From assembly GCA_963669155.1 (NCBI GenBank), contig OZ022597.1, positions 9,065,250-9,129,249 of the forward strand: a DNA stretch of 64,000 bases, read 5' to 3'. Source of the DNA: Arbacia lixula. Its lineage: Eukaryota; Echinodermata; Echinoidea; Arbacioida; Arbaciidae. Of this stretch, positions 12,901-25,600 are shown piece after piece. The notes below the pieces were generated by a model. That model ran no database searches. It worked only from the letters and a program-made list of their open reading frames with translations, and was not told the origin of the DNA. Positions within the stretch are counted from its first letter, which is position 1, and the number at the start of each line of letters is the position of its first letter. A program made the translations under genes and the position numbers.

Positions 12901-15900
12901 GCAGCGTGGTGGGATCTGGAAGCAAGTTGCACCAGTCCATCAAAACTACAGCGGTTCCTCGTCTACATGTCTACGCTACATAATGCGGACACTGTTGCTA
13001 GCCGAAGTGGTTGACTGTGCTTGGAGCTGAAGTCTGGAACTGTGTGACAGCGGGACGGACTTCACTGGTCCGCTGTTATCTGAACTTTGTCTGCTGGTGA
13101 GAACACGGCTGATTGGTTCACCGCGTGTCGCAGTGGGCATCCTGGTGAGGCAGAGGCGATCGAGGCACGGCGAGACACACCTGTGGGGCAGACAGGATCG
13201 GCAAGCAGATGTGGCTGAGGCTTGGAGGAGCGACGCTATGCTGGAATGCAGGTGTGGAGACCATGGGCGACAGGCAACAGCCGGAGGACAAGTAAAGACA
13301 ACGACGAGCAGCAGCAACAAGAGACAGAGCTAAGTTAAAGCTAAGACCTTTTGTTGTGAGTGTGTGGCATATGATTTTGGAGTAAATCATTGCTTTCACA
13401 AGTGGTAGTGTGTGTGTGGCTTATTAAATTAAATATAACTTAAGCGTGTATGGCTTAGGGCACATAGTGTGATTTAATTTAATTGAAGCGTAACTTAAGC
13501 ATGGCTTAGGGCACTACAGTTTAAGACATAGTAAACTATTATGTTCTTGTATCACTGCAGGTAGCAGTATATGTGTGGCTTACTAAATTAAACATAACTT
13601 AAGCGTGGCTTAGGGCACATAGTGTGGTTTAATTTAATTGAAGCGTAACTTAAGCGTGGCTTAGGGCACATTGAGTTGAAGACATAATATAGTGAAATAT
13701 TGTGTTTTGGTTCACTGCATGTAGCAGTGAATGTAGAGCTTAACAGATTAAGCATTTCTTAAGAATCTCTAGGGCACATTAAGTTGAAGGCATAATATAG
13801 TGAAATATTATGGTTTGGTATCACTGTGTATAGTGAGTACAGGTGAAATCAATTTAAGCAGAACCTGAGCACAAATGATTGAACTTCAAGATTTCAAATG
13901 AAGGAAAAGGTAGGCGTAATATAGTCCAATACATTATGTTCTAGTGTCACTGATAGCAGTGATTGTGGCTTAAAGGTGATTTAAGCAGTGGTTTGAAAAG
14001 TCCGTACATGTCCCTTTGGTAGCGTTCAAAGGTTGTGATCGAGTGAAGATTACCAGGGCAGTAATTTTGGCTAACCAGCGTAATTGAATCAGTTCATCTG
14101 TGTTGTAGTACTATAGTAGTAACTATGAGTGACTTGCGACTAATGAGGGTGGCTGAGTTAAGGGCGGGGTGTGAGGACTTGGGCCTATAGCACATGAAGG
14201 ATGAAGTGAGGCTGACTTAAGAGAGAGAGAGAGAGAATGCAGCATGAACTAGGCGTGCAGAACTAGAAGAGGAAGAACATGTAGAACAAGCACGCATACA
14301 GTTGGAGCGTGAGGTGCGACTGAACGGTGTGGATAGGCAAGGGCCATATCACCGGCAGGATAATTTGAAGGAGCTACTGCCCCGTATGAAAGAAGGGGAT
14401 GATGTCTATGCATTTTTAAGGACATTTGAAAAAGTGGCTAAATTGCAAGGTTGGAATGAGGAGTTGTGGGCAGGACGGCCTGCTCCACTCCTTGTTGGCA
14501 AAGCGCGTGAGGCTTATTCCCAATTAGACGATAAGGACTTCGGGGACTACTATTCTATCAAGAAGGCGATATTGCTAAAATACGAGCTAACGCCAGATTC
14601 GTACAGACAAAAGTTTCGCAGGATGAACAAGAGATCTGATGAAAGTTTGTGGAATATGGTACGAGGATGCGAGACACATTTGATAGATGGGTAGAGGGAG
14701 CAGGTGCGAAAGATAAGACCAAGAAACTTGAGGACATGATTTTACAAGAGAACATGTTAGATCATGTACCGACAGATCTGAAAGTGTGGCTGCTGGATAA
14801 CCATCCAGCCGACTTCAAGTCTTTGGCAGGACTAGCAGATGAATATGTCACTACAAGGAGGGGTCTCAATAGGGGGTTCCAGTCTGAGAGGGGGGCATGA
14901 ACACTTCACAGGGGGGCAGATCGGTCCAGGAGGGGAGAGATAAATTCAAGGGACCACCTCCAAAGCCGTTCAATGCTAAGAAGGACAAAGAACCAATGAA
15001 ATGTTACACCTGTGGAAAACTGGAACACATTTCACCTAATTGCCCCAACAAAAAGGTAGGAGGCAAAGCTATGGGCTACCTATGTCAAGTATATAGACCA
15101 AGTAGATCCAAAATACAAGCCAAACATGAGTGAGGCTCAAGTAAATGGGAAGAAAATACAACTGCTGCGCGATAAAGGGGCAACCCAAAGTCTGATGAGG
15201 TCCGAATATGTAGATGCTGAGGCATACATAGGGCGTAGTGTGAGAATAGGGGGCGTGACAGGAAATGAAGTTGATGTCCCACTAGCACTTGTACATCTGG
15301 TGAGTAGGCCATACTCTATCTCAGACCATGTTGTTGTGGGAGTTGTAGATACACTCACCGTGGACATGCTACTAGAGAATGAGTTGCTGGATGATGAGTT
15401 GCTTGATTTACCATTGCATGACCCAATTATGGTGGTAACGAGAAGGCAGCAGGCAAAGCTTGCTGCAGAACAAGAGCAGAAAGAGCGTGTGCAGAAGGAG
15501 GGGGAGGAACCCCAAGTGGCACGCAATAGTGAGGTGAGTGAGAGTCCTAGTCTGCTCACATTGAACAAACATGCACTAGGGAGATCCCAAAGGGAAGACG
15601 AGACCCTAAAAACAGAACGGGAGAAAGCTTTCCCCTCTGATACCAGAACAGATGAAGCGCGTTATTTCTACTGGGAAGGGGGGATCCTCTTCCGTTACTG
15701 GAAGAAGAGAGAAGCAACGCAGGGTCAAGAGTTGAGGCATGTTATGAACATGCGAAACAGACTTGCAGAAAATCTAGAGCTGGTGCACAAGAATCTAGCA
15801 GAAGCTAAGACGCGTCAGAAGGCATGGTATGACAAGGCGGCACGTGCCCGCACATTAGAGGTGGGAAATAATGTGCTAGTTCTCCTCCCAACATCCAGCA

Positions 15901-18900
15901 GCAAGCTGCTTGCAAAATGGCAGGGCCCATACAAAGTAGTACAGAAGATCAGTGATGTGGACTATGTGGTAGAGGTAGGAGATAGGAAAAGACATCAGGT
16001 CTTCCACATCAACATGCTGAAGAAGTGGAACACTAGGGATGAGGTAGTAATGTACACCCAGCCTAGAAGAGTGGAAGAGGGCAGTGACCCAAACATACCC
16101 GTAGCTCCCCTATCAAAAAAGGCTGAAGAGGGAGATATAGGAGAAATCCCAAGTCATTTGAACAAACAGCAAGCTGGGAGATTTCAAGGGGACCCTCAGT
16201 GACATTCCCGGGAGGACACGCATTCTGCAGCATGATGCAGAAACTAGTTCAGAGGTGCCGGTTCGGCAGCGCGCGTACCGCATTCCGGAGAGTGTGAAAG
16301 ATGCTGTCAAGAAAGAGTTAGATGACATGCTAGAGATGGGGATAATCCAAGAATCAAGCTCCCCATACGCGTCCCCCATTGTTCTGGTGACAAAGAAGGA
16401 CAAATCCATGAGGCTGTGTGTGGATTACCGAAAGCTGAATGAAGTTACCACTTTCGATAGCTATCCGATACCCAACATCGAGGAGCTCATAGATAGGGAA
16501 GGCAAAATTTGTGTCAACCCTAGACCTCACAAAAGGGTACTACCAAGTAGAACTGACAGAGGCAGCGCGCAAGAAATCAGCATTCATAACACCCTTTGGT
16601 CTGTATGAATTCACTGGCATGCCATTCGGAATGAAAGGGGCCCCAGCTTCCTTTCAGCGGCTAGTAGATAAAGTTTTGCGCGGCGCACAGGCCTACGCAG
16701 CCGCGTATATAGACGACATAGTTGTCTAGAGTGAGACATGGGAGGAACACATGGAACATTTGAGGGATGTGCTGGAGAGATTGAGAGAGGCAGGCTTGAC
16801 AGCCAAACCATCCAAATGCAAGCTGGGTGAGAGAGAGGTCTTGTATCTGGGGTTTGTGATTGGAGGGGGGAAGGTGAGGCCTGAACCTGCCAAAATTGAA
16901 GCTGTGGTGTCATACCCTAGATCAGTCACAAAACAAATGTCAGAGCTTTCCTAGGTTTGACTGGCTATTACAGGAAATTCATCCCACAGTACAGCAAGAT
17001 TGCTACCCCACTCACTGATCTGACCAAGAAATCAGAACTCACTCTGGTCAGATGGGATGCAAAGAGCGAGGCAGCATTCCAAACACTCAAAAGTGCACTG
17101 ACCTCTGCTCCCATACTGAGGAGCCCAGACTACACAGCTCCGTTCATTGTACAGGTAGATGCAAGTGACAGGAGCATAGGGGCGGTGCTCAGTCAAATGA
17201 ACGAAGAGGGGGCTGATCATCCTATCGCCTTCATTAGCCCCAGGTTACTTCCCCGTGAGGTGAACTATCCCATCATCGAGAAAGAATGCTTAGCCATCAT
17301 GTGGAGTGTGGAAAAGTTTCAGCCCTACCTGTTTGGGCAGTCATTTGTCGTTCATACAGATCACAACCGCTTAAGCTGGCTAAAACAGCTCAAGTCCAAA
17401 AATGCGAGGCTAATGCGATGGAGTCTGGCACCGCAGCGGGAGTTCAAATGGCAATGCTGATGCACTGTCTCGTATCAAAGAAGTTATGTAAGAGTTACAC
17501 TGTAGTAAGTGATTAGAAGTAAGCATTGTTAATTATGTAAATATTTTCATATTGTTGTGTCTATGGTAAAACAATTTAAGTCTTAAGTTGATTTTGTCAG
17601 TATGAGTTCAGAATGTTTAAAAAGATTACTTTTGCCACACACACACATGCCAATGTATGATTGTTGTTAAGGCTAAATGTTGCAGCCACAAACTCAAGTG
17701 CATGAAGGAACCCTCAGTTTGAAGCGTAATAAGAACTGTGAGGAAATGTGGACATCACAGATGATAGTCAAACAGACCGGAGGACGTAAATTGGAACAAT
17801 GAACAATAACACAGACAAACTACGAACTAGATTTTAGTGAAAGGGCTTTCTGGGGTAATTTCAATTTACAAAGAAATTTTAGGCATACACCCAGTAATAA
17901 GGATAGCGTGCTCCATCCTGTAAATGAACGAAAAACAAGTCAGACAAAAATCTTGGAACCAGACGGGATTTGAACCTGCAATCTACTGCTTACCGGGCAG
18001 CGACTTAACCACGCAAGTTATTTCTAGTTCACGGGTCAAGACACGACAACATGGAAACAAATACCCGAAAGAGTCTCTGACTTGTTTTTCGTTCATTTAC
18101 AGGATGGAGCACGCTATCCTTATTACTGGGTGTATGCCTAACATTTTTCTGTAAAACTACGAACTGTTTTTATAACACTATGCAAGTTTGATAATTGATG
18201 TTTTCAATTTCACGAGAATCAAGTGTGATGCTACATACTCGTTTGTGTACTTGCACATGAACACTATGAGGCAAAATGCTCAAAGGTGATATTTTGATAT
18301 TGATCAGAAAGTTAACTAGAATGGAGACTTGTTTCTTCATTCATATGAATGTCGGAATGCACAGTTTGATGTCATGTGGAATATGAGAGGACATCCACTC
18401 AAATTAGTGGTTGTGTTCTTAAACAATTTTTGTGCCTGTATCATGTACATGTAATAATGATTTTAATGTGCATTCATACCGTCCTATACTGTAATATTCT
18501 GCGTAGCAAAGTTTTGACCAGTGTTTGCTCTTAAACTTGAATGTAAAATATGTTTATAGTGAGGTTAGGTACCTCATTCTAAACTGTATAGTTTCCACCT
18601 CCTGAAGGAAGGGGATGTCTGTGACATGCAAACATGTCTCATTAAGGTAATTAGATTTTACATGTGAACTCCACCTATGTTGCTAGTAGGAACCATTCCA
18701 CATTGTAAAGATCAAGGAACAAAGGCCCCATTCTGAATCTGCAGGCTTGACAGGATATATGTGCAACAGGTGTTACATACCACTTAACATGTTTTGACCA
18801 CCGTACATCAGGAGAGACTATGCAGCTGGTATAGTGTCCTTGGTAGGCACTCTACCAGACAGTACATTAACATAAAACATTGAGGTAGGATAACAGTGTC

Positions 18901-19580
18901 CAGACACAGACCTGATTGGCTAAAAGTACTTTCTTTTTATAAGCCATTGTATGATCCCAGACAAGGGGTAACATAAGGTCATGTGATACCACTCCACATG
19001 TTAATTGGATGAAAATGATATTCTATGTATTTCCTTTATGCAAAGTCCAGTCAAGAGAATATAGAGTGGACAGGATGTGCTGACTCTACAGTCAGCATTC
19101 CTTAACTATTTCTTGATGTAGAGTTCCGATTCTCAAATTACTGTTTTGCAAGCTTGAGAATCTTTACTTTCTCTTTAAAGTAATCATTTAGTGATTGATA
19201 TTTTGGAGATGCCCAGAGTAGTATAAATAAAAGGCAATCACAGAAGAAAAGGCAGTTGGTCCGGAGAAGGGGGTCGTGTACAGACAGACTGTCGAGTATC
19301 ACCATGAAGTCGACATCAACCATATACTCTGAATAAAGCCGCAAGGAACATGCATTATACCAAAGATGCAGCGTCGTTTGAGTTATTTCAGTGTACGACT
19401 CGTTGGTAACAACTCCCAGTCATACGAAGCTACCTAGCCAGTGGTAGCTTTGTCACAGGAGGACAGGGCTGTTTGGCTTGGCAGACGGTATTGGGATATG
19501 CTCCTTCAGGTTGGTGGTAGAGGACTCCCATTGGTCTGTCCAATGGCCTGGACCCACGTGGGAAGACTGGAAGGGGGTAG

Positions 19581-19617
<37 letters not shown>

Positions 19618-22600
19618 TTTTTACTTTCTTTTTTTTTTTTTTTTTTTTGGGGGGGGGGGGCATCATTACATCACCCATCCAAACATATGTATCCCTAAAC
19701 ATGCCTAAACAAACACACACAACATACATTAATTCCCCTCCTCCCACACACACACACACAAATTTGTTATGATTATGAATGGAATCAAATATGGAACATT
19801 ATTTTATTATTAATAAAATAAATAAACAAGTATGACAAAACTATTTGAGTTCACTTTAAAGGGTTAGTAAATTAGAAAAATAAGTTCCCACTAATCTACG
19901 TAAAATTATCGACTAAAAACGAATTTCACATTCGTTTGCCGCAATAAAGTCTCATTTTGATGAAAATTCGAAAAAAAAAACCGCACACCTCCAAACAAAT
20001 GTGAAATTCATTTTCAGTGGATAATTGTACATAGATTAGTGGGAACTTATTTTTCTAATTTAGTAACCCTTTAAAAATTGACAACATTGTCTTCATTCAC
20101 TGCCTGTTTTGGCATCAAAATCTTTTCTTTCTTTTTTCCCACTAATCTATACTTGTCTTTGATAGTAAAATATAGGAATAGTAGATATGTGAAGTCTCAC
20201 CCCATCGAGAGTATGAATACAAGTGATTGTACAATGATCTAGCTACAATATCAACAAAGCATTACGTACCTCCATTGTCAATGCTTGAATAAAGAAATAC
20301 AGTAGGCCTACTAGTATGCTTCATAACAAAAATTACTTGGAAATGTTCCATTACTTGTTTTCTGTAACCTTGGCATATTACGTGTACAATGAATATAGAG
20401 CAAAATAAAATAAATAGTTGGTCATGAAGTCATGAAGAAAACAATATGCAACTATAGTGTTCTCTTTCACCTCTACATGCTAATATAGTTACTTGTCAGA
20501 GCTGATACCTTTCTAAAGACTGCTCCCTGGATCACCCTGTCATGTATAAGAGATACCACAAAAATCCTAATTTGAATACAACTATCATCTATAGTGCAAA
20601 ATAACATAAATAGTTGGTCAGAAGTCAATGAAGCAGAAAGACTATGCAATTAGTGTTCTCTTACAACTCTGTGGTGACATGCTAAAGGGAATTCTTTCTG
20701 TGAGTTGTAATTGCATAAATTGCACCTGACACATTCACAATACTGTAATCAGTAAGTTCTTCGCAAAATTCATCAAATTGTATCTTGATGAATAATTGTG
20801 GCGCACATTTTGTCTTGGCAACACCTTGGCAATATCCCATAGAAGTCTATTTTCCCTGGGTGTTCCGTTTTCTTTTTCTTCTGCTTTCTATGGGAATTCT
20901 TTACTTGTAAAAAATTGTATATAAATCTTGCAACCATGTTGGAAAGAAATAGGAAAGGAAGTAAAAAGACCTACCTCCCTTCCAAGATGGGCACTTGTTT
21001 TCTGTGGTATTTTGTCTCGTCGATTGTTTTAGACATGACAGGGTCAGGCTATCTACATGTACTTCCCTTGAGACAGAAAACTGGAAAAGGGAAAAGTTCT
21101 TCCTAATTTCCCCTTAATAATTGGTCCGCAAAGATCACAAGGCTTACAACTCACAGTTTCATAATAATAATAATATGTAATTTAGCTATATTGCAATACT
21201 TATGATATTGGAGGGAAGGTCAATGAAAGCAGCATTCTTTCAGTCAAAGAGATTTGCAGTCCCTCGCATCTCACCGCAGAATAATTATTGTTCTGATTTC
21301 GCTTTGCAAATTCTTCCACGAAATTATCAAGGTTAAGTTTTTGAGCACGTTCACTCTTGATTGACAGAATCCCAAGATTTGTGGAAACCGGCCGAGCACA
21401 TTCATTTGTGGATAGCCGGGGTTGGCTAGTCCTAACTATCATGCACGTAAGACTAGTTCATTATAAGAGCTTCGAGGAAACTGAAATCTTCACTCATGAA
21501 ACTTGACATTTTGTTGTTTTCATTGTCTTTTTGTATATTACTTTTACCTTTCTTTTTATTTTGCCCCCTGCTAGGTGCTGTTTTTTTGTCTTTTTTTTTT
21601 CTTCCGTCAGGATTGTGTGTGTGTGTGTGTGTGGGGGGGGGGGGGGCGGGGTGGTTAAATCCACAAATGTAATAACGCCCACAAATATAATTACGCCCAC
21701 AAATGTATGTAATAACATTTTACCCACAAATGTAATAATTTTGAACCACCCACATATGTAGTAATGACTTTAACCACACATGTAATACATTTTATGGGAT
21801 GTTTTGTCATTTTTTTTCAAAACTGAAACCCTGTACTAAGGCGTGGGTATAACGCGCAGTCTTTATTCCACACCCAATCATTTCATTCTTTTTTAAAAAT
21901 CTTCAACACCAAGGCCCGTTCATCTAATTCCGCTGGGATAACATGAGAATCGGGCCTCCACTCTAAGCCTTCGCTTTATTACAATGTCTTAGTTTGAAGG
22001 ATGGTTGGGACTTAGTTTTGAAGCTTTTGTTTTTGATTAATTTGTATTTTTATTTTTGAAATATAACCTGGTTTGTGGAAAAGACTAGGCTCGATTCTCC
22101 TGTTAATCCATAAAAATAAGATGAAAAAGTCTGAGTTTTTAAGGTTTAAAAATGAATTAAATGGGTCTGGAGAAAACAATTAAAGACTATGCTGTTATTT
22201 TTTAAATAATCGGGTCTGGAGGAAAGACTAGACTCGAATCTCCTGTTATTCCATAAGAATAAGATGATGGCGTCTCATAAAACGAATTGAACGGGTCTGG
22301 AGAAAATACTACGCTCTTATTTTTGAAAATAGGATCTTGAAGAAAGATTAGGCTTTCTTATGTTATTTCACACGAATAACATAACGGAGCCTTGGGTTTG
22401 AAGATTCAAAGAATGAATTAAAGGGGTCTGGAGAAAAGATTATGCCGTTATTTTTTAAATAACCGGGTTTTGGAAGGAAGACTAGGCTGGATTCTGATGT
22501 CATTCCACAAGAATTACATGATAGGGCCTTGGTTTTGAATAATTTAAATATGAGTTAGGCGGGTCTGGGGTAATTAAACGGGTTTGGAGGAAAGACTGGG

Positions 22601-25600
22601 CTCAATTATCATGTTATCCCACAGGAATATGATGATCGGGCCTTGGTTTTGAAGATTTAAAGAAAATGAAATAATTGGGTCTGGAATAAAGACTAGGTTA
22701 GTGTTGCGTAATACCTGACTTCGTCTTGAGATGTGAGGGTGTGGCAGCAGGCACGCGTTCCGATGAACAGTTTCTCATCATGGCAGTCGGTGCTACAGGG
22801 TGAGAAAATAAAGTTTCTCGTTTTATGATTATATAAAGATAACACATAACATTTGTCGTTATTATACATTATGACGTGAATTACCAAGGGTAGCCTCGTC
22901 AGTAATGGCACTGCTTTTCATGGTAATCAGGTAATTTGCCATTTGGTCCACTCCCAGATGGTCCACTCACCATTTCGTCTACCACCACATGCTGATATGT
23001 ATGGGTTAGGGTTAGGGTAAGGGGTCTGGATTAGGGTTAGCGGTTGAGGTTATGGTGTAGATTAGAGTTGTTGATTAGTTTACCCAATATATTAATCTAA
23101 ACGTCATTTTTAAGGAGTTCCTTGTAGACGAAATGGTGAGTGGACCATCTGGCATTGGACCAAATGGAAATAAACCCTTTTCATGAGGTCCCTGCATTAT
23201 TCATACGCCAGTCATTACATTAAAGGATCCCTGCAGGTACCTATTTCTCACCGGTTTATTGCCATTTGGTCCAATCCCAGATGGTCCACTCACCATTTCG
23301 TCTACAAGGAACCCCTTAAAGGGAGTATATTGTACTGGGAAATAACTTCCAGTAAGTGTCTAAAATGGACAATACATGGGTTTAAGACCATTGTTGGGAG
23401 GACTGCTCACGATCACCTTTTGAAGGCTTTTTTGTCTTCCCAGTACAGTATACTCCTTTTAAAAATGCCGTTTAGATGGTAGCCTCGTCAGTGATGGCAC
23501 TACTTTTCATGGTAATTTGCCATTTGGTCCACTCACCATTTCGTCTACAAGGAACCCCTTAAAAATGCCGTTTAGATTAATCATGGACCCTACCACGAAG
23601 GGTCCATGGATTAATATACTCGGTAAACTTATCAACAACTCTAATAATCTACACCATATGACCTCAACCGTTAACCCTTTTCCAGACCCCCTACCCTAAC
23701 CCTTACCCATACATATCAGCATGTGATGGTAGACGAAATGGTGAGTGGACCATCTGGGAGTGGACCAAATGGCAAATTACCTTTCTCACCTAGGTACGGA
23801 GCAGCTATGTGGATTAATAAGATGTTCTGCTGCAAAGCACACGGTTACAGTTCGATATCCAGAAGGTTCGTTTATTCCGAAGGTTCGTAATTCCGAAACA
23901 CGTAAATTGCCTATACCTCGACGCTCGTGAGTCCGAAAACGATAAAATGTTCGTTAATCCGAGCATTTGTTGCGTAACGTTCGGAATAACGAACCTTCGG
24001 AATAACGAGTGCTTCCCAAGCACACGTATCAACGACTGCGTTTGAACCTTTACCCTCCTAATCGAGAGACAGTGGAACCGTCTTCTTCACCACGCTACTT
24101 CCATCAATCGAACACGGACGAGATATGAGAACTACACAAATGCAATACGACAGGACATGTGTTTAAACTGTGTTTAAAGGGTTTTCTGGAAAAATAAGTT
24201 CCCACTTATCTACGTTACCTCATCGACTAGAAACAAATTTCACATTTCTTTGCCGCAATAAAGTCTGCTTTTGACGAAAATTTGAAAAAACGCACGCCTC
24301 CAGTGAAATCAGAGAAGTTTAAATGCCATCACGGTTCAAGTCAACAATAGACCATTTTCGTAATATATGCACAACTTTCCCCCTAACTGCGTAGTAACGC
24401 GTTGTTGCATTCACCTGTATCTTGTCATTCAGATTCAATGAATGGAATGGACCTTGAATATATTAGTTGTTGCTACTCGGACAAACCTCGGACAAGCTTT
24501 GGGGTTCCCATTTGTAACGCAATTACACCATGGTCGGACAATGCACTGAATAAATACTACTAGACTGCTCACAGGGATTGTTTTGTCTTGGATGATGGAT
24601 CTGCTCATGCGCAATTTCAATTACGAAATGGTATATTGTTTGAACGGCGTGAATGAAATACTTTATTCACGCCGTTGGCATTTACGGCATTTTGACTTCT
24701 CTGACGTCACTGGAGGCGTGCGTTGTTGTTTTTTCGAATTTTCGTCAAAATGAGACTTTATTGCGGTAAACGAATGTGAAATCCGTTTTTAGTGGGTAAT
24801 TTTACACAGATTAGTGGGAACTTATTTTTTCTAATTTAGTAACCTTTAATAATAAATTAAGGGGGCTGGTGTGTTTTTGTCATTTAATTTTGCCCAACGA
24901 CTTTAATGGTACTGCTGTAATATCGTTCTGAAATGTTTAAAAGCAAATACATTTTATAGTCTGTTTATAAAGAATCATAAATGATAATACATATTACGAT
25001 TTCTAAGGTGCCATATTCGATTTGTAGTAATTACTCAAGGCACTTTACACCATAACACATTACATATATGATAAATGAATCGTATAGGCTTACATCTTGC
25101 TTGCTTAATTCGAGTGGTGTCCTCGATCCACGATGGTACTCCAAGTTTGTCTGTCTAGCATTGCTGTTTTCATCTCATTGATTTCTAGTCCAGTGTCTTT
25201 CTTGAGTGTGTCAACGAAGTTGGTCACTGGTCTGCCTGGTTTCCTGCTTCCATGCTTGGGCATCCAGAACATCATTTTAGAAGCACACTCATTGCTCCTG
25301 AAACAATGGCCGGCAAAGCGAAGCCTTCTTATCTTGATCTTCTGGCTTATTTTGGGCATATCCCTGTATAGCTCTGCGTTGGTCATATGCTGCCTCCAGC
25401 TAACATTTTGAATGACTCTTAGCATGCGTGTGTAACAGCCATCAAGATCCTTAGCAATTTTTGGTGTGACTGTCCATGCCTCTGAGCCATATAGCAGTAC
25501 TGTTTCTACTGTTGCGGCAAACAGTCGAAGTTTAAATTCTCTAGAGAGAGAAGACTTCCATAGCTTGCTGAGTTTGTTGCATGCTCGCCATGCTGCCGCT

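Larger units (their letters stand above)
12453..19457 (+). mobile_element. Decayed Gmr1-like Ty3/gypsy LTR retrotransposon
   Basis: A 7.0-kb element is flanked by a perfect 5-bp target duplication GGAGG (12448-12452 and 19458-19462). Its LTRs begin TGTGACA and end TGTCACA. The internal order is gag with a zinc knuckle, protease, remnants of integrase, reverse transcriptase, RNase H, polypurine tract and 3' LTR. The integrase C-terminal domain lies upstream of reverse transcriptase. That is the order known for Gmr1-like elements of deuterostomes and the reverse of most Ty3/gypsy elements. Frameshifts, stops, a deleted integrase core and a truncated 5' LTR show that this copy is dead. It lies inside the proposed first intron of the FUT8-like gene, on the opposite strand. 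Confidence 0.92.

Noticed and set aside
17955..18025. Functional tRNA gene on the minus strand
   Set aside because: A and B boxes and an acceptor-like stem are present, but the cloverleaf is imperfect, and it lies inside a SINE with its own target duplication.
19430..19760. Open frames of 85-109 codons on both strands
   Set aside because: They are created by (TA)n, poly-T, poly-G and CA repeats.
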